Below, in pieces: positions 50,869-61,970 of a stretch of 64,000 nucleotides of DNA (position 1 is its first letter; the number at the start of each line of letters is the position of its first letter). Source of the DNA: Gymnorhina tibicen (taxonomy: Eukaryota > Chordata > Aves > Passeriformes > Artamidae); the NCBI GenBank assembly GCA_013399875.1, contig VXAZ01008004.1, forward strand, positions 186,001-250,000, written 5' to 3'. The notes beneath the pieces were generated by a model. It saw only the letters and a program-made list of their open reading frames with translations. It did no database searches and was not told the origin of the DNA. The translations under genes and the position numbers were made by a program.

Positions 50869-52379
50869 AGCCAGACAGCACCTTCTGTATGGTTGGTTGC
50901 TTTTCTAACCACTTGGGGTTGTTCTAGGACCAGGTATGAATAAGGATAATTGTCTCATTAGTTCTTGGAGAGACAGGAAAAAGCTGAGGGAACACTCTCA
51001 CATACAGAGGAATCAGAAGGACTCTGCATAAACCACATTTTGCCAAGTGGGATGGATTGTGGACCAAAATCCCTAGCCCTGCAAAGCGTTTTCACATTGC
51101 TTCCTGACTTGCTTCTACAATGCCAGAATACAGGATATGTGGAGACCAGTTTGGTGTGTCCTCCCCGTCGCTATAAATCCACATTTCCTTTGTGCAGTGT
51201 CCTTTCTCGTCTGTCTGGAACTGGCTTTGCAATCTCACTGCCAGGGTAGATGGGACACCCATGTTTCAGTGTACAGATGGTTTGGACTTCCCACATTGTA
51301 AACTAATGACATGTCGGCGCAGGTGTAAATTTAGTGTGCTAATAAGTTTGCTTAAAGTTCTTATCTGAGTTCTATCCTGACAGCATAATACTTCTACAAT
51401 GTGATTTACATAGAACTTTTGATTCATTTTGTGCAAAAGATGGGTAAACAATGTTTACTGAAAGGATTTGTACAAAACTTTCTACTTTCTTAATTAATGA
51501 ATGAAAGAATATACAAGAAAAAACATCCTGACTTCTCAGAATTTTGAGTGATCAAAATATGAACTTCCACAAACTGAAAATCGGAACAAAATGTAAAACC
51601 TCAAAGATAATGACAGTTATTCACATCAAGCAAACAAGCAAACATGATAATAATATTTAAGCAATGCAGCACAGTGGTACTCTCAGCCATTCTCCAAACT
51701 GTAATGGAAACATGGTCACAGATTAATGAGATTATAAAATGAATTTAGCAAGCTTATTGTTATCTGAATGTTTATCAAAAACCTCTGAGGTTTTAAGAAT
51801 TGCAAACCTCTAGGAGTGCACGAAGTATTCTACGTGAAAAAGATATTGGCTTTGATATTGTTGGAGAAAGGTGGATGAAGAAATCGGATTCTTCAATGGC
51901 AGAAATATTCCCAGCTCAGCTGTTATGAGAATCCTCCATGCATAGACAACATTTTTCAAGTATGATTAAGCTCATGGAATTTTTGCTGCACCTTAACATG
52001 AACGATAAAATAATCATTTTAGGTGTAAAGACATCACAGCATGCAGAGATTCAAATCAGATGCAGTAAAAACCCAAAATGTTTTCAATATTAGGTCCACT
52101 ATTTGCTTCTCATCTCTGCTTAACCAAACACAGAAAAGAATAAATATTTTGATCTGTGTAAAAACTGTTTATATAACCACAAATTGACTAAGAATTATTA
52201 GATATTTGCTCTATTTTACCACCCAGCTATATCAACAATACAAAGGGCTCCACTGTATGCGTACTGCACCTTTTTGAAGTTAGCTGCTGTTCCTGTTCTA
52301 GAGCTAAAAATCCAAATCTAAATACAGAAAAAAGGAAGGAAAAAATGGCAAGAAGAAGCAATTAGAAATGTCCTAATTT

Positions 52380-52445
52380 AATAGATGAAGAACCAAAGGC
52401 CTTATAAGGTAAAAATTACTTGCTTGGAGTCACATTGTATTTCTG
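52380..52445 (-). mobile_element. MIR-like CORE-SINE remnant, minus strand
   Basis: AGATGAAGAACCAAAGGCC, then ACTTGCTTGGAGTCACATTG, follows the reverse complement of the MIR CORE segment. In that segment a GATGAGGAAACTGAGGC-type string precedes TGACTTGCCCAAGGTCAC. It is strongly diverged and short. The match is from memory. Confidence 0.55.
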
Positions 52446-55400
52446 CGTCAATGCTTCAGTATTTACAGATTTTCAGAGACAGCGACAGAGCATAAAACTA
52501 GTATAAGTAGTAAAAAAACCCCACAGATTTTCTATAATTAAGTACAGCATACAGTGGTGTAAAGGTTTCTTCTTGTTGGAGACCAAATGGACACTTACAG
52601 ATTTCTTCGCAGATTTATGTTGATTTGAACAGTGCGTATCTTGGCAGTACAAACAACTACTAGATACAATTAGAACAGGGAGGCAACATTTAGAGAGGGA
52701 AAATTTTTCAAAGTAATGATTAAAATAGTCTATTCTCTCTTTAAAATGAGTTTCCATGAAGACAGAATTTCAATACTGTCAAACGGGATACAAAATAGTT
52801 GACACTACTCTATAACATCCAGGCTTTCTCAGTTACTGACACTGAGTTATCTAGACCTGTCTTACTGCTGAATAACCTTGCACTCTCCTTTACTGTAATA
52901 TTATCCTGATTTCTACATCTTTCTTCTTATCTTCCTCCTTCCAAGCAACCTTTTCTTCTCCTTCTCCTTAGTCCTCTCCACAAACTTCAGAGCACTAAGC
53001 AATTCCCCTTCCCAAATACCAGAAAAAGGCACAGAGACTACTTTGCCAGAAAATGGGAATGTGGACAAATAGCACACGAATAAATACAAGATTTTCTCTT
53101 GTGTACGGGTACTCCTATTACACTTCTGAGGAGAGGAAAGCCAGCAGGTCAGAGCATAGAAGGCAATGTGTTTCTCCACCTAACCTGCACGTGTGAACAT
53201 CCCCCCTGGCTTCCTGGCTGGCCAGACAAGTTGCATGCAACTTGTGGGCAGAATGCCTGTAGCTGCATCTACTCTCTCCTGCTCGTACAGCCAGAAGCCT
53301 GACTCTGTGGATGGTCAGCCAGGCAGGCAGGACATCGTCAACAGCTCCTTGGCCTTCAGAGAGGCAGAGCATCTGTGTATCTCCTCAGCTGGTTTTTCAG
53401 ACTAGAGCTGACCTCAAGTCTGAATAGCTTTCCTTAAGGAAACAAATATGTGAAGTGTATATACCAGCTAACCTCAGGATCTGCACATTCACTGCAATTT
53501 AATGCAAATAGCTCTGCAAAATGCAGTTGCCTTTTTACAGATGAAGTTGCTAGAGATGGCCCTTTTATAAAGTAATCAGTTCAGAAAAGATCACATCAAG
53601 ACATTAGAACTGTTATTAATGCCTTAATTTTTTTTTAGTTGGATACCAATTTTGTCACCTTATTAAGAGGCAGGAGGAATATTTTCATTTTTAATATTAT
53701 CCCATGCTGGTTTAAATAATTTGCAAATAGGAGGATTACAACCTTGAACAGGGAACAAATGACTATTCTGACTCTTAGATTAAAGCAGACTTTAGAAATT
53801 CCAGCAATACAAATATCTGCCATGATTACTGAAGAGCTAGTGTTGCTGTTTTCAAAAGTTTAATCAGCTTCACCTTAGGCAAAACAAGTAAGATATAGCT
53901 GAGAAACAGGTAAACACTCTGTAGAGTTTGAAAAAATTATTATGTATTATTTCCACCCCATCCGTCTGCATTACGTTAACAAGAAGGCATTAAACAACAG
54001 AAGAAAAGCTGATGTAAGAATAAGAAAAAACATTTTTACATGATGCTTGGAAATTTGACATAAAGACAGTGGATAATGATAAATTACTAATCGTTTTTAC
54101 ATCATGTTTATTGAAAGCATATCTAGAATGTATTTTAGTACTGTCTTGGGAGGAATGATTTCAGCAATGCTTTATTGTAAAAATAAGTTTATAGAATTTC
54201 ATTGTGTGAACCAAACTTCTTCATTAAATTTTAAACACTACAATGTCTTTTTAGCCATTATGCCACTATACGAGCAAAGGTACTGGAAATGCATGGGTAT
54301 ATATAAATATACCTACATATATATGTATATATCTGGTGGGAATTTATGGAAAATGCAAAAGATGTTCAAAGGTAGATGACTATTAGCATAGACTGTACAG
54401 TGAGCTGCTCTGCAATGTTTCTACCTTTTTGCTTCTACGTGCATTGAACTTTTAAGCTTGCTGATTCTGCCTTGGGCAGAAGTGGCACAAATTTAAAAAC
54501 GGAAGGCAAAGTGGTCTCATCATTTGATCTCATTTATTTCAGGTGCCATTGAAGTAAAATCCCATGATCTTATGGGAGGCTTTACACAATTTAGCTTATT
54601 GTAAGATTGAGAAAGCATCTATTATGTTCTAAGATAGAGAAACTGTTACGCTCTCCTTGTCTTTGACTTGCCACGTGCAAATACGAATGGAAAATTCTTG
54701 TATTAGAAAAGAAAGAGAATTGCCTAATTGTAGATGAAAACTATCACAAGCCAGGAATTGCATATCCAGTGCTCTTAGCTTATTATATCACATTTGCTTT
54801 CATTCTCCTATCACACTGATATATACATTTATGGGAAAGACTGGCAGAAGGGCATGTTAGTTTTCATTATAATGTTTGTTACTCTAATGATCTTTGATGA
54901 CAACAAACTTAATACATCGATAAAGGAAAATACCCTTTCTTCAGTAACAGAGCACTGTTCTTGAGAACACCAACAATATTATGATATGAAGGGAACCTCA
55001 CAGTAGTCAGATTTAAGCACAACAAATAAAATTCTCCAAACCTTGTGCAATCAGTCTGTTTATTTTTGACAGCTAGAAAATGAAGATTACTGAAGGATGT
55101 CCCCGTAGAAAACTACAAAGTGGCAGAACACAAACATAATTTTTTTTGAAGGGGGGGAGGAAACAAGAACCCCCCAATTTTAAATTGTCATGCTTCCATG
55201 CCATGAAGGGTTTCAAATAAATTTGCATTGAAATTTATTAAAATTTAGCTGAAACCCAAGCTGAAGTAAGCAGCACCAGCATCTCAGGTGCCTGATGATC
55301 TAATAGCTTTGAAAATTTTAACATAGCAGTGTTTAAAAGGGCCATTTTTCTTAATTTTTTTCATGGCGTTCTGTTTCTATAGGATCTAGGGTTTGTAAAT

Positions 55401-56956
55401 AAGCTGGATCACACCAAGGACATTCTCTGGTACACCAATAATGTAGGAATGGCATAAATCACACAGTCTTACTTGCTAGACTTCAGTATGGCTTCAATAG
55501 CTGCTCATACCTAGCTTGAAACTTTACAATTGTTTTGTGATAAGGGTCTTTAGTTTTTCTTATTTAATTAAATGATTAACTTAAATTCAATTTTATATAG
55601 AAAAGCTGGGTACATTCAGGGACACAAAGTCAAGGCAGTAGCTGGGGCACTCATCTGTAGCCAGTCTAAATCCACTACGCAGCAGGAACAAAAGTAACAG
55701 GTGAAGGACAAGTGAAACTGACACCAGCAAACTCTGGAGTCAGAGCATTCCTCTGGAATGAGTAGATGTCTATTTAGATTTCTTCTGACCTGGAAGAAAG
55801 GTTTCAAGGAAACTGAATTGGTTTTCTAAACTGTCAGTGACCAGCCTGATGATCAGACCACAGAGGAAAAACCAGAAGTGCCTTCTTTTCCTTGCTGTTT
55901 TTTGTTTTGTCTTTTGTTGGTTTTTTTTGTTTCTTTTTTCCTGAATTGTGCATTACACTCAGAACAATTTTTAATTTCTATTAAAAAGTGATCTTCAATT
56001 TCCAGTGTTTCCGAAAAAGGCATATGCTAAAAGTAAAGGGTCATTAGGACACAGAAATGCTTCAGCTAACTTTTTATTCTTGGGAATATTCATCATATCA
56101 GCCTATGGAGACATTAGCAGTGTGGCTTCTAATCTGGCAGTTCAGGGAAGCCAAACAAAAGTTGAATGTGCTGAGTCTACTGCTGCAACCTGCTAGGGTT
56201 ACCCCAAAATTACACAATGTTTTCATTATGTTTTAACATACTAAAGGGTAAAACAATGACAGAGTAACAAATATGGCAAATTTCTATGTTGAAATCATGA
56301 TTCTTATACTGACTAATCAAGCTGCTTTTGCTGATGAACTGTGCTGACTCGTCAAAACTAGCAACCGTTGGCAAAGGCAGTGTAGGTGGAGGGTGGTTCT
56401 AGGAGTCTAAACATTTTCTGCCTAAGCCTGATGTTTCTAGAAAAAATATATCACAGATGACTACTGTTGGGAAAACATGGCTGAGGTATGGTATGTTTAA
56501 AAATGGAACTTATGAATTTTCTGATATAACTCTCCATCTATGTAATTCTTCAAGTTTCACTGCATTCATGCTTTTCATGTGCTGCTTCCCCTCTATTTTA
56601 TTTTGTGCTCCTTTCCCTTCCCTGTCTTTATTTCTTTCACATATACTCTACTTGAGATGGGTTAAAATTCTTTAAATGCTGTATTTCTTTTCCTTTCTTT
56701 GAAAAAAAGAAAAAACTAAAATGACCTTTTCCTTGAAACAGCAAGATTGGAAACTAATCTGCTTGTTACAATTGAGATTTTGACCTGCCCCCTAAACTGC
56801 ACATTGACTTCTAGCTCTGAGAACTGGTTTTGATGGTGATGTGTGTCACTTTTTTGTAATGCTAATTCAGGCAGAAGCCATTTATCATTTCTGAATACAG
56901 AAAGTGTCTGGTGTGACACTGTGCTGACTTATTCATAAAATGATAAAGATCAAGAG
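52446..56956. other. Noncoding stretch with a perfect palindrome
   Basis: No gene was recognised. A GC-richer section at about 53100-53410 contains a perfect 20-bp palindrome (separate entry). 54297-54333 is TA-rich. GGGGGGG at 55151-55157 and CCCCCC at 55170-55175 could form a short G/C stem. Confidence 0.65.
53226..53245. repeat. Perfect 20-bp palindrome
   Basis: ACAAGTTGCATGCAACTTGT reads identically on both strands with no spacer. The centre is a GCATGC (SphI) site. Zero-loop palindromes of this length suit a symmetric DNA-binding dimer better than an RNA hairpin. Confidence 0.95.
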
Positions 56957-57056
56957 AAGCAGTGTAGCTTAGCCTACAAGGACCTAGACCAGGACCAAAA
57001 CATCCACTTTCTATTCTTGCTTTACTCTATGACTACAGGAAAGACAATTGTTTTCA
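56957..57056 (+). mobile_element. MIR-like SINE remnant
   Basis: AGCAGTGTAGCTTAGCC, then GGACCTAGACCAGGACC, then CTTTCTATTCTTGC, then TCTATGACTACAGGAAAG, follows the order of the MIR 5' tRNA-like part and start of the CORE. In the family these are a GTGTAGC...TAGCC A-box-like start, a GGACT...GGA block, a GGTTC-type B-box replaced by TTTCTATTC, and a TGTGACCTTGGGCAAG-type string. It is very diverged and based on recalled consensus. Confidence 0.5.
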
Positions 57057-58540
57057 TGTATTTTAATAGCTACCTGCTGATAAAAAGAATAATGTAAGAG
57101 TAAGAATTACTAATTTTTACAATAAATACTGAGGTAGCTCAACATCTGTTCTCTTATAACTGTATTTTATTTATGCCTTTCTTTACTGGCAGACAAAAAA
57201 GGCAATGATAAAATGAAATTTTTTACTCTTTTTCTCCTTGCTAGAACAGACATAATACCCCAACAGTTTATCAGCAGATTTCTCAGCTCCATGGCTTCTG
57301 TGCAAAAATCTCACATTATTACTACGTCCACACTCAGGAACACAGAACAACCAGAAAATCCATGAACAGGGTAACAGACAGGTTAAAACCCTTTCAGATA
57401 AGACACCAAAAAGAAAATTCTGTTACTTTTGGAAACAATCCCAGTACATTTGAAATTAAGCAAAATAATTAAAAATTTAAAAACATAAGCACTATGATTT
57501 TCTGAAATATAGTAAAATTACTGAAATGCATTATGACCTTCTAGATGATCTTCTAGGGATATAAAATTTACGGTTCACTAAAATTTACACACTAGGAGTA
57601 CCTATTACAAAATACTCTATGATTACCGGAGCCAGAGAGATACACAAGGGCAGCATGGCAAAAAGCTGCAATGTCGCTGCTACTCCAGGATGGTTGAGCA
57701 GCCAGTAAAAGAGATGCAAACTTACTAGCAAGTGCTTTGGATGACTGTGTACTGACATGTTGCTGATGAATTGTAATTTGTTACAATAGCTATATATCAA
57801 GCCAAAATGTTACTGGCAGATCCGGAGAATATCAGTCACTCCCAGCTTGTGACTTGGTGCCCATGCTGTACCAAGCCGTGATAACAAAAAGGGAAGAAAT
57901 AGGAAGAAACAAAAATATGCTGTTACTAGAAGTTCATTATTTCTTAATCTGAAAATTTATGGGATTGATCTAGATTGAGATATTTTATAAAGTGGAGAAA
58001 CACAATAATGGCTTACAATGTTCAAGTCCTTTATAAATAAAAATACCATTTTCTGTGTATAAAATAGATGTTAACACTCATTTTCTGTCACATCTGTATC
58101 TGTTCCATAGTTAATACAAACATCTGGATTTTCTAGTTAGATTTTTTTCTTTATTTCATCTTCAGAGGATACCTATAATTTATAGTCATGTATGTATATA
58201 CTTTTTCAAATTTTACCTCCTCGGGAAAATTTTTGTAGAGAAAATCTCTTTTTTTTTTTTTTTTAAACTCTTTAAATCAATGTTTTACAAAGGTAGGTAG
58301 TCATTTCCAGTATACCTATCATTGCTTTACCTGAATTCAGATGTGTAGGCAATTGCTTTGATTACTGTCTTTTTCTGTTACCTTTTTCAAAGACTGAGAA
58401 ATTAATTCCTCTGTAGGGCTACATGGTCTTTTAAAATATAGTTCTGATCTTTATATAGTAATGTAATTTAAATTAGTACCTAATTCTCTAAAGTCCACAA
58501 TTTAGGACAGCGCAGAATCTACTGCAGCAACTAATTAAAC

Positions 58541-58700
58541 ACTTACTGTAAGGTTAAGTTTTTCATTAAATCAATAGGCCCCTAGTGTCAGTTACAAAGC
58601 CCTAATTACTATGCTGTAAATTTAGATTGAATTTGAATTAAGGACTGATTTCAATCTAACCACAGCATGTAAATATTGTAAATTACCAGAATTACAGTTC
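58541..58700. promoter_or_regulatory. Candidate conserved noncoding element with inverted repeat
   Basis: TTAGATTGAA (58622-58631) pairs perfectly with TTCAATCTAA (58650-58659) around an 18-nt spacer. A RUNX-like AACCACA overlaps the right arm at 58658-58664. CTAATTAC and GAATTAAGG supply ATTA-type cores nearby. It looks enhancer-like, but conservation is untested. Confidence 0.25.
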
Positions 58701-60458
58701 AATAAAATTGAATGGATTTCACTTTAGATAAACTAAATGCAAATGAGTGTAAGGAAAAAAAAAACCTGCAGAAATTTCCCAAACATCTGCACAAGAGACT
58801 TACATGTGCAGTCTATAGTACACTGCTTTGGCAAAGAGCATGCCAGAGCTTCAAAATGCTGCCACCGTTTACTCTAAAATGTTTTAAATATTTCATTATC
58901 TGTTCAGAAAATGAATAAATTTAATCTCTCCCAAGTGATCAAGTAAAATGATGGCTAATGTGCCCACTTACTGTGTTGCTTTAGTTTGATGACTGTATTG
59001 TTGTGCTAAAGCACAGTATGAAATCAGGTTATCAGGTTATAACTGGCAGGGATAAAAAAAAACAGTGCTGGGAAACACAAAACAACCCATTTTCAAGGCA
59101 TGAATCATGCACTTTGAAGACTCAAAACAAGTGTAAAAATTACAGACAATGGCACTCTAATCAAACGAGTGCAAAATTGAAAATAATTGGGAGTTTGTGG
59201 ACTTTCATTCACCTTCAAACAAGCACTGTATCCACAGGATATTAATAAATTTGGGAAAATAGGCAATACGCTAGGTTACAAAGAAAATGAAAAATCAAAA
59301 ACGCCCATATTGAGGGTCATACATATGATTATTAAGAGGTTTCTACTCCCCTGCTTATGTTATTTCAATATATGCAGTAAAAATTATATTAATAGCCTTA
59401 AGATGTCCTTAAAAAGTTAATTAAAACCATGTGTAGTTTTTTTACACTTAACACTTCATTAATACACTTAAATAGCCGAATAATAAAAGTTGCTTGAAAA
59501 AATAAAAACCATAAAATTAATATTGTCATGAAGGCTCAGAAAGGGCATAGATTAAGGAAATTAATGATAATTTTCATGATTGTGTGCTTGAGAGACGCTG
59601 AACATAAACTCAAAACTAGAAAAGAACTAAGAGGTAATAATAATCCTCCTTCAAGAACAATATCCACTATTCTCATTTCTACCAGAAATACAATTATGAC
59701 ACCTCATTCTTTAGTACTGTTCTGGTTTTGTTTCTTTTTCAAGAGCACATTTTATGGGGTCTTTGATCTGTTCATGCCTCACAAAGTTAAACAGTGCCAA
59801 TGCAGTTTGTAGGCACATGCCGTGTGTTTGATAATTTACAAGCTGACAGCACTACACTTTCTAAAACTCTTATTTCCTGTGAGTGTTAAAATTACATCTC
59901 AAACCACAGAATGTTTTAATGACTTCATGTCATCAAGAAAGGTAATAATGCTTCAGCTCAGCTTCATCAGCTGAGCATGGTAGCCAAAGGTAGCAAGTAA
60001 TTTACTATATGTGACCTATGTAGGCTTTTCACATTAGGAAAATCAAACCATTCTCTGAAGTGCTCATCTTACCAGTCCACCGGAATGTTAAATTACTGAT
60101 TGTAAAGGAAATGATGTTTCACTTAAGTTTGGAGTTTTGCAGAAGTGGAATGCATGGGCCAAGATGCAAAAAGCCCCAAAGTAGATAAGAAAAACTTGTG
60201 ACCCTTGCCAGAATAGAAAATACAGTATGTTTATACCACCTACGGCACATATAGTATATTGCTAAACATAGGAAATATGGTAGAATGAATGAGTACTTTC
60301 ATAATTGTCCTTCATGTTTCATAAGGGGTCCTTTGCTTATCAGCTTTCCGCCTTCATGTCCTACCCTAGTAGATAGAACATGGTATCCCTTGTTGTGATT
60401 CTGCTTTTCTGGCTCCCATGCTTACTCCTTAAAGCTTGGAGAATCATCTCTCCTCCAG

Positions 60459-60479
60459 GGTCTCCAGGCTTGAGCAAAG
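60459..60479 (+). other. Candidate 21-nt microexon
   Basis: A strong acceptor-like string (CATCTCTCCTCCAG, ending at 60458) is followed by 21 nt. A strong donor-like string (AAAG then GTAAGC, donor starting at 60480) comes next. The length is a multiple of three and one frame is open, reading GSPGLSK-like residues. No flanking exons of the same gene are recognisable, so this may be coincidence. Confidence 0.15.
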
Positions 60480-60805
60480 GTAAGCAGGAAATATTAATGA
60501 CTGCTGAAACAAATGTCTACTTATTTAAATTCACAGAAGTAATAAAGAGATGGCACCACTTGGATCTTACTCTCTAAACTGAAAATGATTTCACCTTTCC
60601 AGTTCTGGAATTTAGATGAAATTAGGAAGTTACACAAATATCTGGGGCATAGCTGGTTTTGTTTGAGATAATTTGTGTTCACGTTCTGTAAAATTATTTT
60701 TCCATTAAAAAAGTCTGATTAGCTAACACATAATGAAGTGGCCATGCTATTGGCTTGCAGTTTGACAACTGATCAGTGTTTTAACATAAAAGAAAATATT
60801 TTGAA

Positions 60806-60831
60806 AAGTCTCCTAGTGAAATAGGAGACTT
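60806..60831. repeat. 10-bp perfect hairpin with 6-nt loop
   Basis: AAGTCTCCTA (60806-60815) and TAGGAGACTT (60822-60831) are exact reverse complements around GTGAAA. The flanking bases do not extend the stem. Confidence 0.9.
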
Positions 60832-61519
60832 CTTTCAGACAACTAAGATTTGAATTTTATTGTTGCACAGTTTAAAGTTTAATGACAGTTTACAATCAGC
60901 TTGTTAACAAGTCTCAGCGTCTTGCAAAAATCTTGGCCACTTTGCATGGTGAAGAATTTATGATTTTATTCTGCCTTATGGAGCAATGAAATTCAATTAA
61001 AAATTTTATTTTTCCTGGTCTTCCTAAGGTTATAACTGTTCGGAACTGCAGTGTCCAGATCTGTCATTCATAAAGTTAAATGGAAGGTTGGCTATTACAC
61101 ATACAAGTTTCAGTTCATGTCTGTCTGAGTGATATGGGAAAAGTATCATTGCAATAAATTTACCAGGCAATGGTTTGGGCCTAAATACGCACAGTCATCA
61201 CGCCACGTAGTGTACAGGCAAACACTCTCCTACAATTATACCTGTATTTAATACCTGGAAAAATGATTGCCTTATGGAATACTCGAAGTTTGCCATTGTG
61301 TTACTATATAACATCTGTAATACCTATAATTAGAACCATACAGCCTGAATACTGTGAAGAGAATGTTTATAGTGGGTAGATTGCAGAACAGAAGCATGGA
61401 GTTAAAAAAGGAAATTAGTAACTGAAGACATTCTTAATGGTGTGAATCCTGGAGAGAAAATTTCAAAATAAACAGGTTTCAAATACTTTTTTAAGCAATT
61501 CATTTGTTTGATCAATCAC

Positions 61520-61970
61520 AGACCAGAATCTCAGAATAATTTAGATTGGGAGGGATCTTTGGAAGTCATCTATGCCGATTCCCTACTCCAAAGTAAATCA
61601 TGTTTCTCAGGGCTTTGTCCAATCCAGTTTTGAATATCTGAAGACCCTCTTCCACAGCTTAGCCCCTCCTGCATGGTGAAAAAAAATACACCAGTTGGAA
61701 CTTTCTTTGCTGCTGACCACTAACTCTTGTCTTTTTACACTGTATCTCTAAGATGCAGCTCCATATTCTCCACCATGATACAGCTGAAAGCAGGAATTAA
61801 ACCTTTCTCTTAGCCGTCTCTTCTGCAAGCTGAAGAAGCACACTTTCCTCAGCTTCCCTTTGTATATCACACTCTGTTATTGCCTCTTGTGCCTGGGGGA
61901 CAGAACTGGACACAATACAAAGGGAATAATCACTCTCCTCAAGCTGCTGGTTGTTGTTGCTCCCCAGTAT
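61520..61970 (-). mobile_element. Divergent CR1 LINE 3' end, minus strand
   Basis: Plus-strand wording follows a reversed CR1 tail: CAGAATCTCAGAATAATTTA, GATTGGGAGGGATCTTTGGA, AAGTCATCTA, CTCAGGGCTTTGTCCAATCC, AGTTTTGAATATCTG, then CATGGTGAAAAA and AGTTGGAACTTTCTTTGCTG. It ends in CAGAACTGGACACAATAC and GGGAATAATCACTCTCCTCA near 61945. It is older than the 33-kb copy, with many changes and a lost open frame. Its tail repeat is degraded. Confidence 0.88.

Larger units (their letters stand above)
47280..52379. other. Noncoding stretch with enhancer-like and promoter-like sections
   Basis: No gene was recognised. 48361-48600 is enhancer-like and 50861-50868 is an isolated TATA-type string, both described separately. 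A 94-codon frame at 50965-51249 starts at TTG, not ATG, and matches nothing I know. Confidence 0.65.
57057..61519. other. Noncoding stretch with hairpins and a possible microexon
   Basis: No complete gene was recognised. A 19-T run lies near 58246-58264. Structured or regulatory-looking sites at 58541-58700, 59956-59976 (GCTCAGC/GCTGAGC), 60459-60479 and 60806-60831 are described separately or in the findings. Confidence 0.65.

Noticed and set aside
50965..51249. 94-codon frame as a coding exon
   Set aside because: It starts at TTG, has no recognisable domain and no convincing splice sites.
60380..60577. 65-codon frame with a hydrophobic start as a signal-peptide gene
   Set aside because: No homology recognised and no exon structure beyond the speculative 21-nt microexon inside it. 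The hydrophobic start alone is common by chance.
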